Assembly: GCA_911728455.2 (NCBI GenBank)
Contig: OU452223.1
Location: forward strand, 9,198,174-9,262,173
Origin: Marthasterias glacialis
Lineage: Eukaryota > Echinodermata > Asteroidea > Forcipulatida > Asteriidae
DNA length: 64,000 nt
Direction: 5' to 3'
Each line of letters opens with the position of its first letter. Within the stretch, counting starts at the first letter, position 1. A model generated the notes under the pieces. The model worked only from the letters and a program-made list of their open reading frames with translations. It ran no database searches and was not told where the DNA came from. Both the position numbers and the translations under genes were made by a program. Positions 45,901 to 60,900 of this stretch are shown here, piece by piece.

Positions 45901-48900
45901 ACATATAACTAAATACTTTTACAGCTAAAGTAAAGCAATGTTGCAAAGGGGTTGTATCCAGCCGAAGATTATTTAACCAACATTTTTTTTGGGGGGGGGT
46001 CTTGTTTTTGTTATGCAGGGTTTTCAATCCAGTGGAAGGGAGATTTCACATTGTGGAGCGAAGAGAAGCAAATTCCAAGTAAGATATGAAACAAGTTTGT
46101 AGTCATTTGTGTCATTAATTTTAGGACTGTAACTTTAGAGTGAAATTACTGCTTTTGGGAAGCACAACAGCAAATTGTTCCTGGCTGATTGTGACAAGGT
46201 AATTGCCTGCTATCCGTTAATGTGTCTTCGGACACCTTGTTTTGAATTTGGATGCCTTACAGTTTCATTTGTAAACCTGAAGAAGTATTATAGACTCATT
46301 CGAGCAGCTTGTTCCTGGGCGTTTACGCCACCGCAGCATCGGCCGCTGCATGCGCCCATCGACACAGGACACACGCACTGTGAATCCACCATGCTGATTG
46401 GTTCATATGAGCTATGGTGTAAACCACCATGAACGAGCTGTTCGGATTAGTATTAGTATAAAAAGAGCTGTTTGAATGCCCTTTCTTTTCAATTTACAAC
46501 AAAATGTTTGCGCCCAGGCTGGGATGGACAAAGGGAACTTGTTTGTAGTTAGTTTCCTGCAGATCAAGAAGGCCATCTGCTATGGTTATGCAATGTATGC
46601 TTTCTGGGTGATGGGGGTAAGGGGCAAGGGGAGAGGTAGAATTTCTAGGCAGTGCTGACTGACTTTACAGGGTCCTTTTTACTGTATTTTCCCCACTACG
46701 GCTGAAGGCTTTTCTGGCTTATTTTTTTTTCATCGAGGCTCTTCCTTTTGAGTTTTTTTTCGGGGGGGGTTCTGTTTTTTGTTTTTTGTTTTTTGGGGGA
46801 ATAAGGATTATAAATTTTTTTCATGAAAAACTTGTTTTGTGATCTCGTAGACTAGACGTTGTGACAGCCTTGAATGATGCCATCGATAATAGAGAAGAAG
46901 GGATCATGATCAAGAATCCTAACACAGCATACAGGCCAGACAGGAGAAAAGGTAACCTTCACAAATTCAGAAAAATGCACGAAGAATGTGATGAGTAAAT
47001 TACTGGTTTTCAAATTAACTTGAGTCCTATTTTCCCTTTATTGCCATGGTTTTTGCAAGCAACTTCAAACCAAGGGGCCAGTACAGCATTTTTATTTCAA
47101 ACAAATAAATTTGTTCCTTTGTATTGCTCAAACTTCATATGAATATGCTCAAATGCGCATCACATAAACTGTATTCCAAATACGCTCAGAGAGGGCGCAT
47201 TATGTAGCCAATCCAGAAACACTGGGGCAAGCCCCGTCTCTTTCAAGAGAGGTGTCCAGGGTGTTAAATGCTTTACACAATGTGCAGGACCTACAGTTTT
47301 ACGTCCCATCTGAAAGACGTAAGCTTGATATTAAGGAGCCTTATCATGTCCCAGGCAAGCCACCAACCATGACAATACATGGAACGGTCTCTCATTCAAT
47401 TACTGACCATGGTCAATGGTGCTTAACCTGGCAGTCACACCACTAGCTCTTCCATTGAGCTCACTGTCTGGGGCGAGTCCCTTCTCTTTCAAGATAAGTG
47501 TCCTGGGTGTTTTATGTACACAATGCATAGGCCCTACAGTTTTATGTCCCATTGGAAAGACACAGGCTTGATATTAAGGAGCCCTGTCATGTACAAGACA
47601 AGCCATCAACCATGACAATACATGGAATGGTCTCTCATTCAATTACTGACCATGGTCAATGGTGCTTAACTTGGCAGTCACACTACTACCTCTTCCATTT
47701 AGCTAAGCTCGTTTCTGAATTTACGGCTATGGCTGGATCGCCACGTCATCATGCCTTGAAGTATAGGGCGTCCTTAGCAACAGTTGTAGCCATAGTCGCA
47801 GCCGCTTATTTGGATGCGGCCTAACTGTGTGGAGAGTGAAGCCAGCACCATGCTTTCTCCTGTGAATTTTATTTCATTACATCCTAATTGCCCCAAAATT
47901 CTTCCCCTTTTGTTAACTGAATTTAAAGGATTCGGTACTACACAGACAAACCAACGATGCTTGGCAGAGGGGGGACAGGCATTCCAATCTCACCAGAGAT
48001 TGGTGGTTTGTACAATAACTCATGATATGCTGGAGGATTCTGAAAGCTCTATCTTGCCAGAATGTAGAGAGCTTTAGGGTTAACCCTAACTCCCCATGTG
48101 TTTTGATCAGGCTCTCCCTTATGACTGCCATGACTGTCATGACTGCCATATAAAGAACTCCCTACTCTGTAGCTGCAACATGCCACATAAAACTATGTTG
48201 GTGAAATATACCTGTAGTCTGATACTTAACAATTGTTTTTCATTCCTGATATAGACTAATCGGAGCAGCTGGTTCATGGGCGTTTACACCACCGCAGCTA
48301 AGGCTGCCGCACGCGTGCCTCGACACACATGCACTGTGAATCCTCCATGCTGATTGGTACATATGCACGGCTGACGGGTGTTGTTGCGTCGCACTTGCGT
48401 GCGGCGGCCATAGCTGCGGTGGGGTAAACGCCCATGAACGAGCTGCTCGGATTAGTGTATATCAAGAATAAAGAATATTAATTGTGTTTTTACCCATACA
48501 CCGATGTGTCAGTACTTCCCTGAGTCCTGTGAAAAATTGCACAGCGGGCATATTACTTGGTTGGGATTCAAACCCATGACCATTGCCATTCCAGAGCAGA
48601 TGTCTTACCACCAAGTTTGCCTGGTAACTCCTGGTAGTTAAAACCTGATAGATTGCCTATGGATTTTTCCCCGCAGGACTCGGGAGACACAGTGCTTAAA
48701 AACACAAATAATATTCTGTATGCAAATTTAACATCTGTCAAAAGAACTAGATGTAGCAGCCAAAAGGTTGATGTTTTGAAAGCATGGCTGCCCATGCAAA
48801 CAGACAAATTGAGTCTGGTATTACCCACTTGTACATTATATGAGTACACTGGAAAGGCATTGTGACGGACACACTCACTTTAGTTGCAACACACAGACTC

Positions 48901-51900
48901 TTCACTGCTGCTGGGAATTACGCCCAGCGCACCAACAGGATTGCATGCGTACATAACCTTTTTATTCAAGGAATAAGAATTAAAATGGCAAGCTGGTCAG
49001 TAATGCTCATACTTCAGTTTGCGGTAACACAACACCCCCCGAAAGTTAGAACTCTGATAGTATTAGGATGCATGGACTCATGCAAAGAGTGAATGGTCCA
49101 TCAATTTCAAATGAAACCTTGTGATGAATTTTGAAGGATTCGGGGGTGAATGTCGATAAGGAACTGTTTTCTCAATTTAAATTATTTAGACGTGCTAGTG
49201 ACGCAGAGAAAAAATGGACACATGGAGTTTGTGAAATGTTTATTTCTTCTCTTCACTTTCAGGGAGTGGATGGTTGAAAATCAAACCAGAATACGTTGAC
49301 AATTTGATGGATGAACTGGACTTGTTGATTGTCGGAGGCTATTTTGGTAAAGGGGTAAGTTTTGAATCGAAACAATCAATTCATCCAATTTTAGAGTTAA
49401 AAGCCAATTTCAGAGATCTGCTGGACTCTATTGCATATAGACCTTCCTTTTGCAACGTCACAGCCGTGAGTTTTGCCAACCGTGGTTGGCAAAACTACAG
49501 GCAGCCTTCACTGCAAATAAAAGTTTATTTGATCAATAATGCTATGAAATTAATACCCATATTAATGATAAACAAAATATACTATCCAAAACAAAAAGTG
49601 AACTTGTAATTTTTTTATTTTTTTATATATTTTTTTTCATAAAAAGGGCAAATTTGCCGACCTAGTTATACATTTTTTGATACTCAAGGCATCCCATACA
49701 AAATGATGGTCAACTTTTGTAAACAAAAGAAAGGTCAATAGGTTTATCCACCTTAGCAGAAACAGATACCCAAGCAAAATACTTTGTGTCGTGTATCATG
49801 TAGTACTTTTCACTTGTTCCCTGTTTCGAAGCAATGTTTTCCTCAATTTATACATGCTTACCTTTCCAAAAGTTTTCTTAAAAACATGAGCACCTATATC
49901 AGTGAATTTTTCACAGGTTCGTCGCATTTTATCTTGTAAATCTATAAACTCACTTGTAGCTCATTCATTCCTGCCACTTTGGTTATCTTTTCTTCACATG
50001 CTTAATGTATAGCACATGTATTTTATTCATTTTTTTATGTAAGCGTGCTTTTCTAGTTTTTATCTTTTTACTGTGGACAGTATTGGTGTGACTGGTGCAC
50101 AGCCATTTGTGCAGCTCAAGTCATTCCTGTTTTCGTTTACCTAGACCCGTGTTTACCTAAAGTTTACCTAAACTTCTTTACTTCAGCATTTTCCTTGTGA
50201 CATTTAACTTGCGTACTTTTGTTGTTGTATTTGTTTTTTGCAAACACGTCAATGTTAGTCTTTGGACTACAGGTGTGTAATTTTGTGTTGACTAATAAAC
50301 CTCAATGAATAAATGAATGATATGCTTTTCTGACAAATTGAGCACAAGAATTAATGTACTCTGCTTGTATCGTCCACTCACGGGAAGTTACATCCCTCAC
50401 TTCTTTATCATCCAATCAAATGAGCTGTTACAAATTTCTTCTTAACTTAAACACTGCACAGATCCGCTCTCAGATGGTATCTCATTTCCTGTTGGCTGTT
50501 GCTGAACCACCGAAAGTACCTGGTGAACATCCGACCAACTTCATAGCTTTCACAAAGGTATATAACACATGATCTGTTTACAGACAAAGTACAGGATAAA
50601 AAATTTAATTGTCGGGTGAATAAAGACAAATTGACTAGAACGGGACTTGAACCTGCAACCTTTGGATTAACGTTCCGGCGCTCTACCAACTGGGCTATCC
50701 AGCCCAAATGTTGGCGGTCTCCCTATTTTGTCAATATCTTTGTTCAGGGGTGCCAGTCGGTAGCCATACAACCTGAAACCGACATATAACCACGGGTCAC
50801 ACCCAAGTTTACGATACAACCTAGCAAGCGACATTACAGGGATCACTTTATTCAATTTTTCTTTGTTCACCCCTAAATTTTAATTGAAATTTACCCCGTC
50901 AGTTTTCCTTGTGGTTTATTGCTTGAAAATAAAATTGATTAGTTTCAATGTGAAAGCTCCTTCATTATAAAGATCATACCAGAATATCGGAGCCGTTATC
51001 AGTCCTCCAGATAAATGATGCCGTCAGAAATACTGTAAATGTGAAGAGAATAGCAATTGAAGACACTCCATACCACCGTTAATCTGTTACTTTGATAATA
51101 ATAATACTATGCAGTTCTTATAAAGCGCTTTTTACACCCGAAGGGCTTCCCCAAGCGCTCATAATTTTTTTCTACAGCTATTTAGAGCTGCTAACTCTCC
51201 CTGATTCTGGAGAAAGTTCCCTGAAAACAAGCCAATCTGTCCATGTTCTGATGGCCAAATTAAAAAGTCTCCCTGGTTATGGAAACTTTTTCCATTTAAT
51301 GTTGAATGTAACTCTAAATATCGCCCTGATTGTTGTGTAAAATCTCCCTGATTTCAAGATGCAAATGTTGGCAGCTCTGAATTTTTTTTTAGGCAGAACT
51401 TTGTTTGGAATTATGAGACCCATTTTACATGTATATTTATACATGAAGCACCTTGTAACAGTTTACAAGGTGCTGTGGCGCAACCTTGAAGCAGCCAACC
51501 ATGCCAGAAACACCGGGGCGAACCCCTTCTCTTAGCGATAAGAGTAACTGGGTTCTTTTACCTGCATTACACAACACACGGGACCTACGGCTTTATGTCC
51601 CATCCGAAGGACGAAGCAATAATGGTTAAGTGTCTTGCTTAAGGACACAAGTGTCCAGACGGGACTTGAACCCACCCTCTGCTGATCAGAAACACCTGAG
51701 CTTGAGTCTAGTGCGCTTGACAGCTCGACCACGACACGCCATGATTGCCGCAATAGAAATAAAGCAAATGTGCTCAAAAAACCCTGACCAAAGACAGACA
51801 ATTTTTTCATTGATTTAATTGCAATGGGACCATCCAATTTGAATAATTTTTTTACAGGATAATCGGATAGTGTGTTTATTGATAATTAGAGGATGAAATT

Positions 51901-54900
51901 TTATTTATTTGTCCATAAAACAATAACATATTTTACCTTTAAGGTAGATAGCGCAACATAACAACAATTTTAATTATGACTTTAGATCTTCTACAGTTCC
52001 TCGTCAGTCACCTGTGCTTCAAATGTAAACAAAATCAAAGATGCTATCATGAACATATGCTCAATATCAATATCAACCCCACCTGTGGTTAACTCATCTA
52101 GCCCTACACCCGCCAACTGTGGTAGGATGTAGTTTTAATCATTTTGCTGGAAGGGTAATGATGTGGGCATAGATGTCAATGACAGATTTTTGGGTCATTT
52201 CATAAAGAAACTTAAGCTCGTCATAAGTAAAATTTGTACAATTAGAAGGAAGCATTTGTTTAACTTGGCTTTTTCCTTTCTAATTAAGGTCGGCTCAGGG
52301 TACTCATTGAAGGAGTTGTACGATTTCAATCAACGGCTACTTCCTCATCTGAAAGTCTTCAAGAAAGAGCGCCCTCCACCATTCTTACAATTTACAAAGG
52401 TGAGTTACTATCCCCCTTGACCTCTTTCCCTGACCCAATTATGGTCAACAACCTAATGATCTCTGACCCTCAATTCCTTGTTCTGTTCTGCAACCATCCT
52501 CATTCATATCGAGGTGAACTGGACTACCCTATTTAACCCCTTTCCTTTCCCCTCCCCACCTAACAAGGGTCAACATTTTTTATAACAAAGGTTTTTTTTT
52601 CACAAAGGTGAATTAGACTACTACGTTGACCCCTTCTTTTCCCCTCCCAACCCCTAAACTAACGAGTGTAAACATGTTATACCCTCTGTCTTCAAGTTTA
52701 GTCATCCCCATTTATGCTTACAACTTGAGTGGCTTGGGTGGCGTGTACGTAAAGCACTCACCTCTCACCAATGTGGCCCTGGTTCGAGTCCCGGCTAGGG
52801 CCATATGTGAGTAGAATTGTGCGTTGGTTCTTTCCTGTGCCACGAGGGTTTTTCTCTGGGCCCTCTGGTTTTCCTCCCTCCGGTAAAAATCAAACACTTT
52901 TAATGTCAGTCTGTGATCCGTGGTCATACATCGGTTGATGTGGTTGGCTGCCAAAGGCGCCCTTGCATGCCTGCAGCTTGAACAAGTGTAGCCCTGCCCT
53001 TTGCTGCAATTCAGCTTCTCAGCTACCAGTGAGGACGATTTGCCACCCAAATTATTATTGTTATTATTACAACTACATTAAACACTCCCTCCCCTCCACC
53101 AACAACTCAACCCTCTGCCCTCCTGTAAAATGAAAGCATTGGGGAGTTGATGAAATGCCTGATTTATGCTCAACAGTATTGTTGCTTAATTGCCCCCACC
53201 TTAGTATTGAAAAACCAAATCAGCAATCACCGACTAACCTACAACCCAACGGCCCCAAAAAGGTCTGCCAGAAGCATTTGGCAATCGATAGTGGCAGGGT
53301 GTACCCCCCCTCCTCCTATTGTGTCTTCAATGTGTTCTGGGAATCTCTGGAATTCTTTTGAGGATTTTAGGGGGGTGCTTCTGTACAAGAGGGGAAGAGT
53401 ATGTTAGAGAATGGGAACATTTGGGGGCCTCCCTCTGCCATGGTATGGCCAGAAGGAGTAGCCAATCTCTCGTACTTAGAATTTCCACAAAGAGCTAGCC
53501 ATGCTCCGCCGAGCCCCTCTCGACCACACAAATCACCATGCTTGTATAAACCTGTGAACCCTTAAATGCTGGAGCTGAAATCTCACGAAAATGGCGGATT
53601 TATGAGGACTATCTGACGTCCGAAGCCCCTGGCCTAAAAATGTATGTGGCCATGGAATGTTAATCTGGTGAGATTAGTAGATTCTTAATTTTCTACCCCA
53701 GAAAAGGACCCTCATATCTAGGACTCTGTATCTGTGTACAGCACAGAGGAAGAGTCTACATGGTGCTATTACAGACAGTACATTAGACAGTGGTATTTTG
53801 GCTGATTACTTTATTCTGGTAAGCAACAATGTTTTGTCCTGAGCTACTATTTGCGTCTAAGCAACTCTATAAATCTTGGGTCAAGATCTTTCAGCACCCA
53901 TTTGACCAGATAGATTACCAACCTCCTCAGACCCCTTGGAAATGATTTCCCTTAAATGCTGTACGTACCTCCCTCCCCTGTCCCCTCTCCCCTCCCTCAC
54001 CAATGCTGTATGTCTTGATGAAAGAAGACTCTCTTCCTTCATTATAATTGCAAGATACTGCCCTGGGGTGGATTTCACAAAACTAGTCCTAACTTAGGAC
54101 TAGTCTTAACTTATGACCAGTCCTATAAGTTGGGACTAGTTACTCCTCCTAACTCAAGATAAGACTAATCCTGGCGCTTTGTGAAATCCACGCCAGATCA
54201 CTCTTCCTTATCAGCTCTCCTTATTACCACCCCCCTCCCCATTAACATCCTGCCCGCACTAATCAATTCCCAACGCTCTTGAGACACAGTGAAACAGCAA
54301 AATAGCAACAGCGCCCTCATCCAGGTTACACAGAGACACAGGAAACCACAGACTGTCTGATAATGATATAACATCATCTGTCAGCCATCAGCCATGCAGA
54401 CAGTAGTTAAAGCAGCACTTCAGTGCAAAGACTATGTCCTTTGGTCTCTCTCCATATAGACCGAGGCTCTCTCAGAGTTCATTGATCCCAAGCTTTGTAT
54501 GTTTCCTGACGAATCACAATCGGGAGGAGGAGTTTCTGCAAATAAGACTTCAAATGGCAAATGAAGGAACGCTCATTTCAGAGGAGGGGTATTAAAAATG
54601 TATCCCAAGTGTGTCACTTCCAACGTTGAAAGTAACATTAAAAGGGGAATTCAAATTCAGACAAAAGAATAACAGGACAAAAGAATAACAAGTTCAACAT
54701 TTTCAGGAAAACCTGAAATCGTCAGCTCCGTGCTGTAGCGTCATCAATTACAATTTTATATCCATAATGATCAAAAGGTCATTAAGTTAGAAATGCTTAT
54801 AAATTTGGGGGAAAAAAATCAATCAAAATCCACAAAGAAATGTTTTACTCAGAAAATGATTGTTTCCTTTTACAAAACAATAACTTTGGAGACCACTCTC

Positions 54901-57900
54901 GGTCAATAAACTCCATTTACCAGGAGCTCTGAAATATGCAAAATCGATTTTATAAAATTCATACAAACTGCACTAACGACCTAGTCCAGAGCCGATGAAG
55001 CGTTTTGTTGAAGGTAGCCAAAGAAAAAAGAAGAAGCATGCTCCAAAAAAAATTAATTTAAGTAGGAGACCAGAACAGATTTTACAGAAGCCTACCTCGT
55101 GATATAGTTCGTATTTTTAAGTTTGAGAAATGTTTTTTCTTTTAATTTTTGTTCTCAAAGGAAAAACCTGAAATGTACGTGAAGCCGGAGAACTCTTTTA
55201 TCCTGCAAGTGAAAGCCACAGAAATAACCTCATCTGCCAGGTAACTAAGATTTTGTCCCCATTTGTTGGTTTTGTTTTTATTTTACTGCGAAAAATTTGT
55301 GTTCTTGTTTGGAAGTGACTGTATCCACTTTAAGAAATCACTTTCTTCCAATTTATTTGTTTCAGTTTATTTTACTGTGTGGAATTTGTGTTCTTGTCTA
55401 GATGCGACTGTATTACTTTCAGAAATCACTTTTTTCCTATTTATTTCTTTGAAGGTTTTGTGATTGGGTTTATAATAGTTATGTATTTGCTGTTCATTTC
55501 ACTTGGCTTTTGTGTGAGAGACAGTTGACTTAGGTACACATGATGAAAACAAAAAACTTTACGAATGAACTTTTCGTACAATTGTATTTGTGAACCACTA
55601 TCGGTCACTAATTGGATTTGTGCATTTATTCTTGGACAAATGCTGGAATTCTTACATCAGTTATCCGACGGGCTGCACACTTCGTTTCCCGCGGGTCGAA
55701 AAGGTGCGAGAGGATAAAGAATGGCATCAGTGCATGACAACAGAGGAGCTGGACAACATCAGACAGGTCAGTATCTAGAACCAAAACTAACACATGGAAC
55801 TAATTACTACTCATTAACATAGAAATCAGTTATGCTGTACTAAATGGAATAAGAGGACTTTGGTATAAAAAGCATTTGAATATTTGTAGCGTTAGCTGAC
55901 TCGTTTTTAGCGAATAGTGAATTAACCCTAACTCCACTGAGTGATCTACTAGGATTCTTCCCCACTCTAACAAATTCCAACACGATATGGGTAGCTCAAC
56001 ACCCAAACTGTGGTACTCTGATTATGGCGGTATGCCTGATCCCAGGTAAAGCATGATCAGTTTACTCATGCAGTCCCCAGTCCAACAAAATCCAACAAAA
56101 CCTGCTGTTAGAGTTTGATGGAATAGGTACTGTTAGGGTTAATGCAAATAGCTGATTAGAAATTATCGGTAATTAATAGTATACAGTACTTGGATTAAAG
56201 CTCTTGCTCAACAGTGGTAAACTGAATGTAAATGCTTCCATTCTTTGCACAAATCAAGATACTTGTAATGAAACCAACCTGTGACAATGTCAGCTCATTT
56301 CGTTGTTTCATATGCGAGAAAACAGTAAAAAAGCATTCAGCATTTTTGTACACATTCCTATTGGCAGAGTTTTCATCTCACTGAGACAAAAACTAATTTT
56401 GGATCTTATTTCATTTATTATTTAAAAAAGATAACACTTCAGGCATAGATATTTAAAGGAAAGTTTTCTACTATCATTATCTTTATACCATTCAAGATGT
56501 ATGTAAATCTGTGAACGTTTATGTTTTTCTTCTTACCAATGTTGAGCTGGGGCTTTAATGGATAACTTTAACATGGAACTAAAGAAAGGCTTCACAACTT
56601 GTTCTAAATAGTTTATTTTATTTGTTGTCAATGAAATGCAAAAAAAAATAAAAGAATAATTCATATGATTTGACTCATTCATGAAGGCTTCAGAGGGGAA
56701 GTTAGCAACAAGGCATGCTGGGATGGACGGCGAAGATGAAGTCCCAAGTAAGAAGAAGAAGGCACCGTCGAGGACGGCTAAGCCAGTGGCAGTGGCCGCT
56801 CGCTTCATGGCAGCCGATGTCTCTGAGGTCACAAAGGTAGATGCTTTTCACATCTTTCTCTTTCAATGGAAACATTTCTAGTGATTAACACTTACCAGGT
56901 AAAAGTCATCAGGTTGGCCTAGTGGTTTTTACCCCCCCCCCCTACCTAGGACCTCTGTGGATTGGGTTTTCAGTCCCTACCTGATTGCTCTGGTTTTCCC
57001 TAATTGGGGTTTACATCCCACATCTAAAATTAAACAATTCTCCATAGTCTCCTATTCACCCTGTTATTGGATGTTGGATGTGCCTTGAACTGTGTAAACA
57101 GTGGAAATTTACCCAACGTCTCTGCTGCCACCTAGTGTCCAGAAGTCTCCCATTAAAAGACTTGTTTTCTTTCCATGCACAAATTTTAAAAGGTACACTA
57201 AATTAAGTGTTTTTAATGTGCTATGAAGTGTCATGACAAGCTCATGGATGTTGTTTTTCATAGTTGCTCCTTTTTTTCTTTGGTTTTAACTTTCTTAAAA
57301 TTCTTCAGGTCATTTTATGTCCTTTTGTTGGGCGTTTGTTCATCCATTTTTAGTTCTTGTGTATTTTTCTGTTGTTGTTTTTTCTATTAGTATTTCTTGG
57401 ATTTTCTTTAGAGTAATATTTTTTAGTATTTTTAATATACTTTTTATTTGGGGGGGGTAATTTAAATGTTAAGGGCATTTGAACAAACTTGTTTAGAATG
57501 TGCACTACATAGGCCTAAGTGAATAATAAATTATTGTTACTGTTGTTTGTGATGTTCTTGTCAAGGAGTTATGGTAAAGCTTGCTACTCCAAAATACCTG
57601 AGTGACCAGATGTGGATTTCACAAAGCGCTAGGACTGGTCTTATCTCGAGTTAGGATGAGTAACTAGTCCTAACTTATAGGACTAGTCATAAGTTGGGAC
57701 TAGGCCTAAGTTAGGACTAGTTTTGTGAAACCAACCCCAGGAGACTTGGATATAATCCACTTTGTATAAGCAGTACAAAATATCTTGAATATGGCACACC
57801 AGAAAAAGGACATTAAAGACCTATAAAAATCTAGTGAGCTTTTTTCTGACCCCCCCCCCCCCTCTTCCCAGGTATCTGAGATGTTTGCAGATCGTGAGTT

Positions 57901-60900
57901 CTGCATCATCAACAATCCGACCAGCCACTCTAAAGCTGAATTGGAGAGGAAGATTGTCGAGTATGGAGGACAGGTGGCTCAGAACCCTGGTGCAGAAACA
58001 TTCTGCGTCTTGGCTAACAAGATCAATCTTAAAGTCAGAAACATTATCAGGTAAGCGTCTTGTGCTCTGCATGTGAAAGTTCGGTTATCTGATGATCCAA
58101 CAATAGTTCTTTTGTACTTTTGCAAGGCATTTATTTGAGTTATTTTGACAGTGTCATATTTTGCTCTGAAGCAGAAATGTGATTCCTCCGCATTTTTTTG
58201 GATTTCTGGATTTCACAAAATTATTATTGTGGAATTTTTTACTAACAAAATTATTTTAAATTAAGTGCCATTTACATACATCCAGACCCTTGTAAAGCCT
58301 GAACACAGTACATGTACTGTAGTTTTACTACACCAAGGTGCTTGCCCTATCTGCATTTAAGCACAGAGTGCTGCCATCGATACCGGTTATGGCGTAGTTG
58401 GCAGGTTGGTTGCCGCCACCAGAGTTTCGTGAATTTTTCATTTTCATCCACTCTCATTCCTGCTACTGGCAGTATGTAATAAAGGTCTAATATGTACATG
58501 CACAATGTATGCTCATATTGTGTTCATTAATGTTTGGTTTATTGGTAAATCTTAGATTTTGCATATTTTTATAGACAAGATGTATTTATCATCATTATTT
58601 CCCTCTTAGTTTTACTGAGTGATATTCAGCATAAAAAAATGTCTTTATTTGTTTCTTTGATTTCTTTTTATTAACAAAAAGTTTGGGGGAAAAATTTGCT
58701 TTTGTAGTTCTGATATATATGATGTTGTCAGTACGGACTGGCTGTTGAAGTGCTTGGTGAGTTTTCTTTATAAAAAGTGATTATTCTTTCAAAATACAAA
58801 AATATCTAGATATTTTTACTCAGTGATATTTGTTAATTTAACCACACTACAGTCTTTGACAATACATAAAAAATTGAAATGTCACTTTTACATTCACACA
58901 TTGTTTAAAATAATAATAATAACAACTTTATTTATAATGCGCCAATTCCAGCCAAAGCTGTTCAAAGGCGCATGACAATGTACAATCAAAAACAGTTAAA
59001 TCTACTGTAAATTACATGGTAAAACAGTAATAAATACAGCTACAGGATTTGTTTCAACCAATCTGCTGATTTCCTCTTTTCTTTTATAAAAAGGGCCCTA
59101 GAAAACTGACAAACACTGTACCAAGTTTTGTGTGCTTGGCCAATTCATCTGTTTTCACAATTACAAAGTTACATGATTGCTTTTATCTCCTTTAAAAATG
59201 TTAAGAATTGCAACCCAGAAAACGCACCAATCAGTCAGGCCAAATTGGTAATATGGCTGAATTTTAAAGGTTTCCCCTTAAAGCATTTTGGTTACTTGCA
59301 TCTTTTTTTCATTTTTTTTTTCATAGGATGCGCAGAAATGCCTGCCATGGTTACCAAGTCACATGATCCACGTCTCCCCTGAGACTAAAGTCCAGTTCTC
59401 ATTGCTGTACGACCGTCACGGCGATAGCTACACTGAGGATGTAGACACTGACAAGCTCAAGGAAATATTTGAGAAAGTTGGAAAGAAGGTACGGTAAAGT
59501 GTTCTCAATCTCTTTTTTTTCTTCTTTTTTTAGATCACAGAAATATTTGAGAAAGTTCTGAAGGATGTAAGGAATCCTTTGGTAATTGATGACTTTTTTT
59601 GGGAGTGCAGTGTAACAAATATTCATGAACATGTAGTGTGTCGTGGCCGAGCGGTCTAGTGCACTGTACTCAAGTTCCGGTGTTCAAGTCAACGGGGTGT
59701 GGGCTCAAATCCCGGTCATGACACTTGTGTCCTTGAGCAAGATGCTTGACTGTAATCGCTTCTCTTCACAGATTACAGGAATGCTTTTGGCCCAATGACC
59801 AGGGCACTAATGTAAAACACATTGAGACTCTATTACGAAATGCGCTACATAAGAACTAATTATTATTATTACTATTAAGTATGTATAAACCATTGGTTTA
59901 CATTGCACTTCTGGCTCCAAAATGTCATTACTTATCAACAGGATAGTGTTTGTCCTAAGAGTATTTGTTTTAAATTGTTTTTGTGGCCAAGGCAGTATTT
60001 GTGAAAGTTTTCCAAAAAAAGATTGGAAGATTAGTGCTTGCCCTTGAAATTTGTTTATGTTGAGTTCTGTTTATTGGGAATTAATAGATTGTTAGAGATG
60101 GTTCAACTGAGGGAACAGAATATTATTTGTGTGTTTGCCCATACACTCATGTGTGTTAAGCACTGTATACTCAGTACCCCCCGAGCCCTGTGAAAAAAAA
60201 GAAGAATGAACATCTATTATAATGGTTGCGGTAGCCGCTGCTAACAGGATTCAAACTGCCTCTAGCTGCCGGGCAATCTCGGTAGTCTAGTTGGTAAGAC
60301 ATCTGCTCCAGAATGGCGGGGGTTGTGGGTTCGAATCCCACCCTTGGATTATGCCTGTGCATTTTTTTCACAGGACTCGAGAAAGTACTAAGTATACAGT
60401 GCTTAACACACATCAGTGTATGGACAAAAACACGAGTAATATTCTGTATCCCCGATGCATAAATTAAAAATTAACATCTATTATAATGAAGGCATTAGAG
60501 CCCATGATGACCTCAAATGTTCTTTGGATGCTTTAAAAAAAATGTGTGTGCTTGTCAGACTTATGGAATTTGGTCCTGCAAACGGGAAAGTTTTTTTCAA
60601 TAATAATTACAATGATACTTTCCAGATCCAATAGATTACTTTTCAGTTGTTGTCTGTTGAGAAGCTACCCGGTATCCTTCCCCACAAGCTGGTTTTTTTT
60701 TGTGCCAAATCCCTTCCTGTTCCCTCTTAAATAGAACTTATTCAAAGTCACGTTAGGATGAACCTTGTGGACTATGTCCGACAAACCACTTCTGGTTTTT
60801 TTTTATGTGTGTGTGTGGGCATGTTTGACCATATGCTCCGAGGACATTTTACAATAGGGACAATAGGTCCTCACTAGTCAGTTCTTTGTTTTCATGGGTC

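Noticed and set aside
50632-50705. Possible tRNA gene on the minus strand
   Set aside because: Acceptor stem pairs, but the anticodon stem is broken, loop position 33 is not U and it continues into a repeat body. It is a SINE head.
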